Notes: a model not told the origin generated them from the letters alone. A stretch of 64,000 nt of DNA from Terrabacter sp. Ter38 (GCF_024519435.1 NZ_JALJRZ010000014.1:38840-102839), one strand, 5' to 3'. Shown: positions 53,839 through 63,308, counted from the first letter of the stretch. Made by a program: numbers and translations.

Positions 53839-54792
53839 CTACTGGGACAAACCGGCGTTCGCGTTGTTCAGTGCGGCGATCATCTCGGTGCGCCAGTCAC
53901 GGGCGGAAGGCATCACCTTTGTGAGCGCGGACGAGACGTGGATGTGCCCTTCCTGCAGCGAGTACGTCGCCTTGACCCCGGCCGCGTTGAGCCGGTCGGC
54001 GTACCGCTGGCCGTCATCGCAGAGCGGGTCGTACTCGGCGGACATGATGTACGCCGGCGGCAGACCGGATAGATCGCTGGCCAAAAGCGGCGAGACGTAG
54101 GGGTGGGTGGCGTCCTCGGGGGCTGGCAGGTAGTACGGCAGCAGTTGTTCGATGGTGGTCAGGTCGAGGCCGTATCCGGTGGCGTTCCGGTGCATCGATG
54201 GGCTGGCGAGGGTGAGGTCGAGGGCAGGGACCTCGAGCAGCTGTAGAGCCAGCTTGGGGCCGTTTTCGTCTCGCAGTTTGAGGCACAGGGCGGCCGCGAG
54301 GTTGGCGCCGGCGGATCCGCCACCGACGCTGACCCGATCGACCTGGATCCCGAGCTCGTCGGCGTGATCGAACATCCACATCAGCGCCGCCTGGCAGTCG
54401 TTGAGCCCGGTGGGAAACTGGTGTTCCGGGGCTTTGCGGTACTCGACGGCCACCACGACGCAGTCCGCGCCGGCGCAGCGTTCCTGGCAGGTGATGTCGA
54501 TGTACGGGGTGTGGATGGTGCCCGCGATCCAGCCTCCGCCGTGGATGTAGAGGTGAGCCGGGTGCGGCCCGTCGCCTTCGGGGTGAAAGATCTTGAGGTC
54601 GATGGTCCCGCCGTCGACGGGGATGGTCACGGTGCGACGGGACCGCACCGGCGGACCGGGCTCGGTGAACTGCTCGACCATCACAGCGGCGCCTGCGGCG
54701 TCCTGGGCGCGGAAGGCGGGGAAGTCATCGATCTGCTCGGGGACGGGCGGGAGGTTGGCGACGAGCGGCTCGAGGAACGGGTCGAGAGGCAT
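53839..54792 (-). CDS. Alpha/beta hydrolase fold-3 esterase (HSL family)
   Basis: A 317-residue carboxylesterase of the hormone-sensitive-lipase type. The oxyanion motif HGGGW (YIHGGGWIAGT) is near residue 85, the nucleophile elbow GGSAGAN near 157, Asp in AEYDPLCDDG near 253 and His in EGHIHVSS near 286, so the triad is complete. Cytosolic; hydrolyses short acyl esters. Last gene of a co-directional set with a serine beta-lactamase-like hydrolase and a peptide-type ABC importer (73-base gap). It probably acts on the imported compound or a product from it. Confidence 0.92.
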   Translation of the reverse strand: MPLDPFLEPLVANLPPVPEQIDDFPAFRAQDAAGAAVMVEQFTEPGPPVRSRRTVTIPVDGGTIDLKIFHPEGDGPHPAHLYIHGGGWIAGTIHTPYIDITCQERCAGADCVVVAVEYRKAPEHQFPTGLNDCQAALMWMFDHADELGIQVDRVSVGGGSAGANLAAALCLKLRDENGPKLALQLLEVPALDLTLASPSMHRNATGYGLDLTTIEQLLPYYLPAPEDATHPYVSPLLASDLSGLPPAYIMSAEYDPLCDDGQRYADRLNAAGVKATYSLQEGHIHVSSALTKVMPSARDWRTEMIAALNNANAGLSQ

Positions 54793-54865
54793 GGTGGTGT
54801 GTCCTTTACTTTGTGTCGGTAGGCACGCGAACTGTTGGACGCTGCGCTACGGAGTTGAACGCTGG

Positions 54866-56020
54866 TTACAGGCAGGCGCGCAGGGCACGGCAGAGCGCTT
54901 CGGCGCGGTCGTCCGGTACGCCGCCGGGGCGAAGGGTTTGGTACCCGAAGGAGAGCTGCTGCTCCAGGTTGGCGAACCCCAGCTGGCCACCGGCGCCGTC
55001 GTGGCCGAAGCTTCCGGCGCCCGTCATGCCCCGGCGGGGGGAGTCGATCATGAAGCCAGTTCCCCACCGGTTCCCCTCGTCCACACCGACGTACGGTGCG
55101 CCGACCGAGAGTGGGAGCCGGGCGTCGCGGACGGTGCCGGGCTGCAGCAGCCGCACCCCGTCCACCTCGCCGACGGTTGCGGCGTAGAGCTTGGCCAAGT
55201 CATGGGCGGTGGTCACGAGGTTGCCGGCGGGGATCTCCGGCTCGAGCCACTCCGCGCGGTTCACGGCGTTGAACAGGTCCAACCCGTTAAAGGCGCCCAG
55301 GCCCATCACCCGGTCGAGCATCGCCGAGTCGACAGCGTCGATCACGGGCGGTGCGCCGGGCGCGGTGGGCAGGGGCTCTCCGATCAGCGCCAGGTCCGGG
55401 TCATCCAGGTGGGCTCCGAAGCTCGCATGCAGGCCGAGGGGTTCTGCGATCTTCTCGCGTAGCCACTGGCTGGGCCGCGATCCGCTGGCCCGGCGCAGCA
55501 CCTCCCCGGCGAGCCATCCCACCGTCATGGCGTGGTAGGCGTATGCGGTGCCGGGTGCCCACAGCGGCGCCTGCTTCTCCAGCGCCTGTGTCACGGGGGT
55601 CCAGTCGCGGACCTGCTGCGCGGTGAGCGGCTCCGCGGGGGCGATCAAACCGGCCTGGTGGGCGAGGACCTGCCGGACGGTGATCGTGTCCTTGCCGTTG
55701 GCGGCGAACTCCGGCCAGTAGTGCGCGACCGGGTAGTCGAGCTCGAGGTGGCCTGCTTCGGCCGCCATGAGCAGGCAGATCGTGGTGACCCCCTTGCTGA
55801 CCGAGAACAGCACGCTACGGGTGTCGTGCGTGAACGGGGTGCGGTCGGTGTTACCTCTGCGGTCGGTGGTACCGGCCCAGAGGTCAACCAGCAGTTCCCC
55901 GGCGACGTACACCGCGCAGGCGGCGCCGGTGTCGCCGCGCTGGTCGAAGTTGGCGGCGAACGCGTCGGCGACGAGGCCGAAACCTGCGGCGACGTGTCCC
56001 TCGTACTCGGTAACGGTCAT
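54866..56020 (-). CDS. Beta-lactamase-fold serine hydrolase (EstB/class C-like)
   Basis: A 384-residue protein with the penicillin-binding-protein-like fold. SxxK is in LFSVSKGV near residue 72, the second motif Y-A-x-N-type is YAYHAMT near 175, and the late region with GHDGAGG gives the third motif variant (HxG). The spacing suits EstB-type esterases, or D-aminopeptidases and class C-like peptidases, rather than true beta-lactamases. No signal peptide, so it works inside the cell. AGGAG precedes ATG 56020. Follows the ABC importer by 64 bases and likely cleaves an amide or ester in the imported compound. Confidence 0.9.
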   Translation of the reverse strand: MTVTEYEGHVAAGFGLVADAFAANFDQRGDTGAACAVYVAGELLVDLWAGTTDRRGNTDRTPFTHDTRSVLFSVSKGVTTICLLMAAEAGHLELDYPVAHYWPEFAANGKDTITVRQVLAHQAGLIAPAEPLTAQQVRDWTPVTQALEKQAPLWAPGTAYAYHAMTVGWLAGEVLRRASGSRPSQWLREKIAEPLGLHASFGAHLDDPDLALIGEPLPTAPGAPPVIDAVDSAMLDRVMGLGAFNGLDLFNAVNRAEWLEPEIPAGNLVTTAHDLAKLYAATVGEVDGVRLLQPGTVRDARLPLSVGAPYVGVDEGNRWGTGFMIDSPRRGMTGAGSFGHDGAGGQLGFANLEQQLSFGYQTLRPGGVPDDRAEALCRALRACL

Positions 56021-56084
56021 GACACTCCTGGGAGGATCGGTTTTGGGATGCTCGGTTCGGCGCAGACTGGCCCTTCGACAGGTC

Positions 56085-57251
56085 TCACCGCGCCGGGTCA
56101 ACGCGAAGGCCCACGGCTCCAGGGTGAGGCTCTGTCCCGGGATCGGGGGGCGTCACATCAGGGCTGTGCGCCTCGGTCGGGGAAGGACCCGGGAGGGTGG
56201 TGTCGGGCAGTTCGCTTCGCCATTCGGGGTAGCGGTGGCACGCCACGGACCGCCCGTCGGGCAGCGGCCGGAGCGCGGGACGTTGCCGACTGCAGATGTC
56301 GCGGGCGACGGGACAGCGCGAGACGAAGGGACAGCTGTCGTGGCCCACGTCAGCCTCCGCGGACGTGGCTGCCTGGGCCAGCTTGGCCTCGTGGACGATT
56401 TGGCGCTGCTGTTGCCGTGCGCGTTGGATCGTGGGGTCGGCGACGGGCGCGGAAAGCAGCAACTCGTGCGTGTACGGGTGGGCTGGATGCGCGGTGACCA
56501 GGCGGGTGGGACCGACCTCCATGACCTGGCCCCGGTAGAGGACGGTGACGTCGTGGCAGACGTGCCGCACGACGGACATGTCGTGCGAGATGAACAGGTA
56601 GCTAACCCCGTGCTCGTCCTGCAGGTCGCTGAGCAGGTTCAGGATCTGCGCCTGCACGGACAGGTCCAGGGCGCTCACGGACTCGTCGCAGATGACGAGC
56701 CGGGGTGAAGTCATCAGGGCCCGGGCGATCGAGATGCGTTGACGCTGTCCTCCGGAGAACTGGCCGGGCAGCCGGTCGGCCGCATCGGGGCTCAGACCGA
56801 CATCCTCGAGCATCTGCGCGGTGCGTGTCCGGATCTCAGTCTTGGACCGCACGCCCTGGGCGCGCATCGGTTCGGCCAGGCTCCGCCCGATGGTCCACGA
56901 GGGGTTCAGGGAGCTATTCGGGTCCTGGAACACTGCCTGTAAGGTCCGGCCGAGGGACCGGCGTGGTGCTCCAGTCAGGATGGTGATGTCCTTGCCGTCG
57001 AGCTGGACGGTGCCGGACTGGACCGGGACCAGCCCGAGGACGGCGTTGGCGAGGGTCGACTTGCCGGAGCCCGACTCGCCGATGAGGCCCATGGTGCGGC
57101 CTTGGAGCACGGTGAGGCTGACATCGTCCAGGGCCCAGAACGTGTTCTCGGCGCGGCGGCGGCGGAACCCGACCCGAAGGTTGCCCACCTCCAGGACGGG
57201 CATGGTCGTGTCGTCGACGGCAGGGGTGTCGGTGGAGTCCATGGTGCTCAT
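56085..57251 (-). CDS. Peptide-type ABC transporter ATP-binding protein (OppF/DppF-like)
   Basis: A 388-residue ATPase that powers an oligopeptide-type importer from the cytosolic side. Walker A GESGSGKS near 65, Q-loop, signature FSGGQRQR, Walker B LVICDESVSALD and the H-loop in SHDMS are complete. The C-terminal CPFVSRCPVARDIC is the Opp/Dpp-type iron-sulfur or oligopeptide-binding C-terminal motif. ATG 57251 has AAGGAG upstream and overlaps the stop of the previous gene (ATGA). Terminal part of the transporter set. Confidence 0.94.
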   Translation of the reverse strand: MSTMDSTDTPAVDDTTMPVLEVGNLRVGFRRRRAENTFWALDDVSLTVLQGRTMGLIGESGSGKSTLANAVLGLVPVQSGTVQLDGKDITILTGAPRRSLGRTLQAVFQDPNSSLNPSWTIGRSLAEPMRAQGVRSKTEIRTRTAQMLEDVGLSPDAADRLPGQFSGGQRQRISIARALMTSPRLVICDESVSALDLSVQAQILNLLSDLQDEHGVSYLFISHDMSVVRHVCHDVTVLYRGQVMEVGPTRLVTAHPAHPYTHELLLSAPVADPTIQRARQQQRQIVHEAKLAQAATSAEADVGHDSCPFVSRCPVARDICSRQRPALRPLPDGRSVACHRYPEWRSELPDTTLPGPSPTEAHSPDVTPPDPGTEPHPGAVGLRVDPAR

Positions 57252-59281
57252 CGCGGCATCGCTCCTTCGCTGACAAGCTCTTCGATGCGGATGCAGCGGG
57301 TGTCCGACTGGCCCGATACGGCCAGGAGGGGGATGGGGCCCTGCGTGCATTGATCGCGGGCGAAGGCGCACCGGCTCGCGAACCGGCATCCGGTTGGCCA
57401 AGACCCGGGCGGTGGGACCCTGCCCGGCAGGGTCGGCAGGCGTGAGCTTTCGGCGGCCAGGCTCGGCTCAGCGGCGAGCAGCGCTGCCGTATACGGGAAC
57501 CGGGGATGGGTGAAGAGGGTCTGCACGTCGGCCCGTTCGACGACCTCACCGGCGTACATGACAACCGCCCGGTCCGCGATGCCGGCGATCACACCCCAGT
57601 CGTGGGTGATCAGCAGCACGGCCATCTGGGTGCTCTGCTGCAGGTCGCGCAGCAACCGCAGGATCTCGCCCTGCACGGTCACGTCCAAGGCGGTGGTGGG
57701 TTCGTCGGCCACCAGCAGCTGCGGCCGGCCGGCCAGTGCGATGGCGATGTTCACGCGTTGGGCCATGCCGCCGGAAATCTCATGCGGGTACATGCGCAGC
57801 ACCCGCTCCGGATCCGGGATCTTCACCTGCTCGAGCAGCTCGATCGCCCGGGCCCGCCGCTGGGCTTTCGAGGTGTCCTCGTGGACGGCGATGACTTCCA
57901 TCAGCTGACTGCCGATGGTGTGGCTCGGGTCCAGGCTCCCGAGCGCGTCTTGAGCGACGTACCCCATGCCCGAGCCGCGGACGGGGCGGTAGGCGGCCGA
58001 CCCACCGGCAACCAGGTCAGTCCCGTGGAAGATCACCTGCCCCGCGGACGCGGACAGCCCCTCCGGCAGCAGACCCAGCACGGCCAAGGCGGTGACGCTC
58101 TTGCCACAGCCGGACTCTCCGACGACACCGACGACCTCACCGGGGTGGATGACGAAGGTGGCGTCGTCGACCAGCGTGATCGGCTGCGACCCGGCGGTAG
58201 TGACAGCCAGGTGCCGCACCTCGAGCAACGCATCGCTCCCCGCACCGAGACTTCCCTCGTCCGCGGGCGCCCGCGACGACCTCGTGTCCTGCGCCAGCGC
58301 CTCCCTGGACTCAGCCTGTGTGCCGGCCCGGGCCGCGGCAGCCCTGCGTGAGCGGCGGCCTGGCCGAGCGGAGTTAGCGGCTTCCCCGGAGGTGAGGTCC
58401 CTGATGGTGTCTCCGAGCAGCCCGAGGGCCAGGACGGTCACGGCCAGGATGACCCCCGGGGGGATCAACAGCCACGATGTCTCAGTGATGACCGTCGAGG
58501 CCTCGCCGATCATCCCGCCCCAAGTAGGGGCGTCGGAGCTGAGCAGACCCAGGAACGCGAGGGCGGCCTGCACGGCCAGGGTCACCCCGGCGAAGACGGT
58601 GGCCTGAGCCAGGATCGGGCCCAGAACGCGGCGCAGGACGTGGGTCGCCATGATGCGGGCGGGGCGGACCCCGGCCACCTTGGCAGCGGTGACGAACAGC
58701 TCCTCACGAACCGCGAGCGTGGCCCCGCGAACGACCCGCACGAGACCCGGTGCGGCCAAAACTGCGAGGGTGACCATCGCTGCCGGCGGGCTGGAGGAGA
58801 ACACACCGAGCACGACCAGCACGAGGATGATCGGGGGAACGGCCAGCATCAGTTCGGTCACTCGCCCCACGATCGCGTCGAACCTGCCGCCGCGGTAGCC
58901 GGCGATGATCCCGACCGGGATGCCGAGGACGAGGAAGACGACGAGCGCGATGAGTGAGTTCTGCAGCGAGGGCATGATGCCGTACAGGAGCCGGCTCAGC
59001 ACGTCCCGCCCAAGGGTGTCGGTGCCGAGAAGGTGGCTGCTCGAGGGCCCCTGAAGGACTTCTGCCAGGCTCTGCTGGTCCGGCGGGAACGGCGCGATGC
59101 TCGAGGCGAGCAGGCCCGCGAGGACCAACAGGGCGAGGTACGTCACCGCGGTGAACCCGCGTGGCTGGCGAAGCAGCGAACGCGCCCAGTGGGGTCGTGC
59201 CGTGGTCACGTGCGGCGTGTCGGACGTCTCGGACACTACGAGCGTTGCGATTGGCTCGCTGAGGACTGAGTTCTCGGTCAT
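57248..59281 (-). CDS. Fused permease (DppC-like) and ATPase (DppD-like) of peptide-type ABC importer
   Basis: A 677-residue single chain. Residues about 40-300 are the permease with five or six helices and the EAA-type cytosolic loop (FVTAAKVAGVRPARIM in outline). A basic, Ala/Arg-rich linker at about 305-350 joins it to the ATPase, with Walker A GESGCGKS near 395, signature ISGGMAQR, Walker B LLVADEPTTALD and a C-terminal cysteine motif (CRFASRCAFARDQC). In most genomes these are two genes; fusion of DppC and DppD is known but uncommon. ATG overlaps at both ends show tight co-translation with its neighbours. Confidence 0.94.
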   Translation of the reverse strand: MTENSVLSEPIATLVVSETSDTPHVTTARPHWARSLLRQPRGFTAVTYLALLVLAGLLASSIAPFPPDQQSLAEVLQGPSSSHLLGTDTLGRDVLSRLLYGIMPSLQNSLIALVVFLVLGIPVGIIAGYRGGRFDAIVGRVTELMLAVPPIILVLVVLGVFSSSPPAAMVTLAVLAAPGLVRVVRGATLAVREELFVTAAKVAGVRPARIMATHVLRRVLGPILAQATVFAGVTLAVQAALAFLGLLSSDAPTWGGMIGEASTVITETSWLLIPPGVILAVTVLALGLLGDTIRDLTSGEAANSARPGRRSRRAAAARAGTQAESREALAQDTRSSRAPADEGSLGAGSDALLEVRHLAVTTAGSQPITLVDDATFVIHPGEVVGVVGESGCGKSVTALAVLGLLPEGLSASAGQVIFHGTDLVAGGSAAYRPVRGSGMGYVAQDALGSLDPSHTIGSQLMEVIAVHEDTSKAQRRARAIELLEQVKIPDPERVLRMYPHEISGGMAQRVNIAIALAGRPQLLVADEPTTALDVTVQGEILRLLRDLQQSTQMAVLLITHDWGVIAGIADRAVVMYAGEVVERADVQTLFTHPRFPYTAALLAAEPSLAAESSRLPTLPGRVPPPGSWPTGCRFASRCAFARDQCTQGPIPLLAVSGQSDTRCIRIEELVSEGAMPR

Positions 59282-60216
59282 GTCAGACGCACCCTGGGGT
59301 TGAAGTAGCCGTACGCCAGGTCCACGGCGAGGTTCACCACGATGACGATGAGGGTGAAGTACACGACGACTCCTTGGATGAGGGGGAAGTCATGGGCAGC
59401 GGTGGCCTGCACGGCGGTGCTGCCCAGACCTGGGATGGCGAAGATGAACTCCACTGCGACCGTGCCGCTCAGGGCACCGACGAACACCAGCCCGACGACG
59501 GTGAGGATCGGGATCGCGGCGTTGCGCAGTGCGTGACGGAAGAGGATCGAACGGTCGGAGATGCCGGCCGCTCGCAGGGTCCGCACGAAGGGGCGATCCA
59601 GTGCCGTGGCGACGGCGTCGCGGGTCTGTTTGGCGATGATCGCGACGGCCGGAACCGCAAGGGTGATAACGGGCAGGACGAGGGAGCTGGCCCACCCGAT
59701 CGGGTCTTCGAGCGGATCCACGTAGCCGTTCGGGGGGAACAGCTGCAGTTCGACGGCGAACACCACGACGAGGATGAGCCCGAGCCAGAAGTCCGGCACG
59801 GCCAACCCGATCACCGACACGGTGTCGACCAGTCGGCCGATGCGCCCACGGCGGGCGCCGCGCACACCGAGGGCGATCCCGACCACAGCGGCCAAGAGCG
59901 TGGCACCGATGATCAGCGAGAGGGAGGCACCGATCCTGGAGTTCAGCTCGTCGACCACCGGGGTGCGGCTGATCAGTGAAGTGCCGAGGTCGCCTTGCAG
60001 GGCGTTGGTCAGCCAGTGCCAGTACTGCTCCCACAGTGGAAGGTCCAGGCCGAGCTGGTGACGGGCCTGCTGCAGCTGTTCCTCTGTGGCGTTTTGCCCC
60101 AGCAACGAGCGGGCAGCATCACCGGGGAGGAGACCGACAGCGATGAAGGATACGGCGGCAGCGGCCAGGACGAGTGGCACGGACCACAGGAGCCGCCGTG
60201 CGACGAGTCTGAGCAT
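59278..60216 (-). CDS. Peptide-type ABC transporter permease (DppB-like)
   Basis: A 312-residue membrane protein with six helices. The start LVARRLLWSVPLVLAAAAVSF is the usual first helix, GDLGTSLISRTPVVDEL a periplasm-side loop and LRTLRAAGISDRSILFRHALRNA (in outline) the EAA loop contacting the ATPase. Partner of the fused permease-ATPase that follows with a four-base overlap. Substrate determined by the binding lipoprotein. Confidence 0.94.
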   Translation of the reverse strand: MLRLVARRLLWSVPLVLAAAAVSFIAVGLLPGDAARSLLGQNATEEQLQQARHQLGLDLPLWEQYWHWLTNALQGDLGTSLISRTPVVDELNSRIGASLSLIIGATLLAAVVGIALGVRGARRGRIGRLVDTVSVIGLAVPDFWLGLILVVVFAVELQLFPPNGYVDPLEDPIGWASSLVLPVITLAVPAVAIIAKQTRDAVATALDRPFVRTLRAAGISDRSILFRHALRNAAIPILTVVGLVFVGALSGTVAVEFIFAIPGLGSTAVQATAAHDFPLIQGVVVYFTLIVIVVNLAVDLAYGYFNPRVRLT

Positions 60217-60241
60217 CAGGTGATCTCCGTCCGGTCCGCGC

Positions 60242-61831
60242 TCAGCCGGCCGGCCTGATCTCGGTCAGCCATGGCACGCCCGAGTTGGCGGAGGTGGCGT
60301 CGAGGCCGGTGATGCCCTTGGTCGTGTAGTAGCTCAGCGGTGCCCCGACCACGGGGACCGACCAGGCCTGCTCGACCAGGCGGGCGTTGATCTGCTTCTG
60401 CAGCGCCGCGCCCTGCTCCTCGTCGGCTGCGTAGTACTGGGCGTACAGCTTGTCGAGCTCGGCGTCCTTGTAGTGGAAGGGGTTGAAGGGCCCGGCCGGG
60501 TTGATGAACCCGGCGTACAGGCTTGCCATGTTCGCCAGGCCGTAGCCCATGACCGCAGTGGGGAACTTGGTCGACAGCATCCCGATGACATAGTCATTGA
60601 CGCCCGGCTTCGTCGTGATCTTCAGCGTCACCCCCGCGGCGGACAGCTGCCCGGAAATCGCCTGCATCAGCTTGTCCAAGCCGGCCACCGTCGTGTCGAT
60701 CGACTCGAGCGTGATCCCGTTCGGATACCCAGCCTCGGCGAGAAGCTGCTTGGCCTTGGCCACGTCGTAGGGGTAGCGCTCGTTCAGCGCCTTGTCGTAG
60801 GCGGCTTGCCCAGTGAGCGAGTACTGGCTCAACGCGAGAGCCTCGTCGCCGTAGAGCGCCTTCGCGATGGCCTTACGGTCTACGGCGTAGTTCAGCGCCT
60901 GCCGGACCCGGACATCGCCCAGCGGCTTGCTGATGGTGCCATTGCGATCGAGCAGGTTGAGCCCCGACATGGCCTGCGGAGGAGCGATGACGTTAAGGCC
61001 GGCGCTCTTGGCCGCGGATAGCGTGGTGGGGTCACCGAGCGCGGCCTGGACCTGACCGGAGCGCATCGACTGGATCATCGACGACGGGTTGGCGATGACC
61101 CGCACCGTCACCTTCTTCCAGTGCTGCCGGTCCTTGTTCCAGTAGTTCGGGTTGGGCACGAACGTGTAGTGGTCGCCGCTGACGGTCTGGGCCGGGTCGA
61201 GCATGTACGGGCCGGCCCCGTCCGTGCTCTTGTCCAGCGTGCTGGGGTTGGCCACCGCTTTGGGGCTGGCGATGTTGCCGACCCCGAACGCCTGGGCGAA
61301 GTTGAACGTCAGGCTCGGGTCGCTGCTCTTGAGGGTGATACGAACGGTCATCGCACCGGTGGCGTCGATGGTGCTGACGTTGGCGAGTAGCGGGGCCAGC
61401 GACCCGGTCTTCTGTGCCCGCAGGTAGTCAAGGTAGGTCTTGACGGCCTTCGCGTCCAAAGTTTCCCCATCGCTGAATTTCACCCCGTTTCGAAGCGTCA
61501 TCTCGTAGACCTTGTTGTTGCTGCCTGCGACGTAGCCGAACTTGACGGCGAGCCCCGGTCCGAAGGTGCCGTCCGGCTGCATCACGACCAGCGGGTCGTA
61601 GGCCCACTGGTAGGTCGCGCCGTAGGCCGGGTCGCCCACGGCGGGGTTCAACGAGGGCGGGCCGGCTGGGGCGCCGAACGTGAGCTCACTCCCGGCAGCG
61701 GTGCTACTTGTTGGGTTCGTCCCGGCACGGGAGCACGCCGACAGGGCCACCACCGGCAGGACGGCAACGACGACAGCGGCGCGCGTCAAGGTGCGGCGGC
61801 GGCTGCGTCGGAAGGCAGGGTTCGAGAACAT
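60242..61831 (-). CDS. Peptide-type ABC substrate-binding lipoprotein
   Basis: A 529-residue extracytoplasmic receptor (SBP family 5). An Arg-rich start and hydrophobic signal end in VVALSAC with lipidated cysteine at about residue 33. The mature protein keeps the family patterns LTFGAPAGPPSLNPAVGDPA (outline), TLRNGVKFSDG and VRQALNYAVDRKAIAKALY. Family members bind oligopeptides, nickel, opines or glycosides; substrate not deducible. First gene of the six-gene operon, divergent from the LacI gene with three operator palindromes between. Confidence 0.94.
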   Translation of the reverse strand: MFSNPAFRRSRRRTLTRAAVVVAVLPVVALSACSRAGTNPTSSTAAGSELTFGAPAGPPSLNPAVGDPAYGATYQWAYDPLVVMQPDGTFGPGLAVKFGYVAGSNNKVYEMTLRNGVKFSDGETLDAKAVKTYLDYLRAQKTGSLAPLLANVSTIDATGAMTVRITLKSSDPSLTFNFAQAFGVGNIASPKAVANPSTLDKSTDGAGPYMLDPAQTVSGDHYTFVPNPNYWNKDRQHWKKVTVRVIANPSSMIQSMRSGQVQAALGDPTTLSAAKSAGLNVIAPPQAMSGLNLLDRNGTISKPLGDVRVRQALNYAVDRKAIAKALYGDEALALSQYSLTGQAAYDKALNERYPYDVAKAKQLLAEAGYPNGITLESIDTTVAGLDKLMQAISGQLSAAGVTLKITTKPGVNDYVIGMLSTKFPTAVMGYGLANMASLYAGFINPAGPFNPFHYKDAELDKLYAQYYAADEEQGAALQKQINARLVEQAWSVPVVGAPLSYYTTKGITGLDATSANSGVPWLTEIRPAG

Positions 61832-61853
61832 CTGAAGACTCCGTTGGCTCAGT

Positions 61854-61949
61854 GCTAACTGCGTTTAGCGACTCCCATGAGGCTAGGGGCGCCAGTCAGA
61901 GACTGTCAAGGGCTAACGCGATATAGCCAGCCCGCTAACAGCAAATAGC
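61854..61949. promoter_or_regulatory. Three LacI-type operators GCTAAC-N6-TAGC
   Basis: Sites at 61854-61869, 61912-61927 and 61934-61949, all sharing GCTAAC and TAGC. The first is a perfect five-base-arm palindrome (GCTAA-N6-TTAGC). They lie between the ABC operon start (61831) and the LacI gene start (62013); site spacings of 58 and 22 bases allow cooperative binding or looping. Confidence 0.85.
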
Positions 61950-62012
61950 GTCGGATCCGACGTTCGACTAGGGTGGGCATCGCCGCCACACCGGAGCGAG
62001 AGGACGAGCGAC

Positions 62013-63233
62013 GTGACCGGACAGAACCGCCCGAGCGATGCCGCTCCCGATGCGCGCGACCACTTGCACGGGGACCGCATGGGTGATGCCTTGTCAGACG
62101 CCGCGACTGATCCCGTGGAAAAGGCGGCCACGCCCGGGACGTCGAAGAAGAGGTCAGCCAGACCCAGCCGTGCGCGGTCCGGCGCGGGAGCCCGTCGGGT
62201 CACCTTGGCCCAGGTGGCGGAGGTCGCGGGCGTTTCCCGTTCCGCGGCCTCGTTCGTCCTGACTGGGCGCACCGATCAGCGCATCTCCGACGAGACGCAG
62301 GCGCGGGTGCGCTCGGCCGCCGCCGCCCTCGGTTACCGCCCAGACGTGACTTCCCAGATCCTGCGCACCGGGCAGTCTGGCACCATCGCGCTGGTGTCCG
62401 AGTTCGTGGCCAGCACCCCCTACGCCAACCGCATCATCGGCGCAGCCCTCGATCAGGCCCGCAAGCACGACACCGTGATGTTCATCGCCGAGACTCTCGG
62501 CGAGAAGGACACCGAGGAGCGCCTGCTGCAGAACCTCGTGGACCGCCGGGTCGATGGATTCATCTACGCCTCCATGTTCACCCAGGCCGTGACCATCCCC
62601 GACGTGCTCCGCGGGATCCCGTTGGTGCTGCTCAACTGCTGCGCACCCGACGATCGTGTCCCGATGGTCATCCCGGACGAAGTCGAGGCCGGTCGGGCAG
62701 CGGCCCAAACGCTGTTGCAACATGGCCACGGCGAAGGCATCCATTACATCGGCGGCCCAACACTGGACTTCCGCGGCGGCCCCGAATGGGGTGGACGCGT
62801 GGGCACCGCCGTGCATGACCGGCTCGCCGGGGTAAAACAAGAACTGGCCCACGCCGGACAGGCTCTGGCCGGCATCAGCGAGACCGACAACTGGGAACCG
62901 CAAAACGGACGCGAGGCAGTCGCCACGATCCTCGCCCAAGGTCGGGCTCCCACAGCCCTCATCTGCGCCAACGACCGCCTCGCCTTCGGCGCTTACCAGG
63001 CCCTCGCCGCCGCAGGACTGCGCATCCCAGAGGATGTGTCGCTCGTGTCGTTCGACCACTCAGACCTTGCCGGCTGGCTCCAGCCATCACTCAGCTCCAT
63101 CGCCCTACCCCACGAGGAGATGGGCGCTTTAGCCGTCGACCTGCTGATGTCCGAGAAGCCGCGCACAGGCAAACACGCCATCCGCATGACCCTTCACCAG
63201 GGCAACTCCATCAGCGCGCCTCACCCATCCTGA
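62013..63233 (+). CDS. LacI-family transcriptional regulator
   Basis: A 406-residue repressor. An unusual N-terminal extension of about 60 polar residues precedes the helix-turn-helix RVTLAQVAEVAGVSRSAASFVL (outline, residues 62-84). Then comes the hinge helix region (RVRSAAAALGYRPDVTSQIL in outline) and the periplasmic-binding-protein-like effector domain (QSGTIALVSEF ... PTALICANDRLAFGAYQALA ... PEDVSLVSFDHSD). It should control the divergent transport and hydrolase operon in response to the imported compound. GTG 62013 is the only upstream start that keeps the domain intact; a shorter start at 62079 (MGDALSD) is possible. Confidence 0.93.
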   Translation: MTGQNRPSDAAPDARDHLHGDRMGDALSDAATDPVEKAATPGTSKKRSARPSRARSGAGARRVTLAQVAEVAGVSRSAASFVLTGRTDQRISDETQARVRSAAAALGYRPDVTSQILRTGQSGTIALVSEFVASTPYANRIIGAALDQARKHDTVMFIAETLGEKDTEERLLQNLVDRRVDGFIYASMFTQAVTIPDVLRGIPLVLLNCCAPDDRVPMVIPDEVEAGRAAAQTLLQHGHGEGIHYIGGPTLDFRGGPEWGGRVGTAVHDRLAGVKQELAHAGQALAGISETDNWEPQNGREAVATILAQGRAPTALICANDRLAFGAYQALAAAGLRIPEDVSLVSFDHSDLAGWLQPSLSSIALPHEEMGALAVDLLMSEKPRTGKHAIRMTLHQGNSISAPHPS

Positions 63234-63291
63234 GGCACTGACCGCGCAAGGGACGTCCCGATACGACTTCCTCGGCAGGACCGCGCCCAAC

Positions 63292-63308
63292 GCGGCATCA
63301 CCGAGCGA
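63292..63308 (+). repeat. Island motif copy, variant
   Basis: GCGGCA-TCAC-CGAGCGA, ten of thirteen fixed positions, between the LacI gene and the last small gene. Tentative. Confidence 0.35.

Noticed and set aside
54866..56020. True antibiotic-inactivating beta-lactamase
   Set aside because: No signal peptide, and the motif variants fit EstB-type esterases or peptidases better; no resistance claim is supported.
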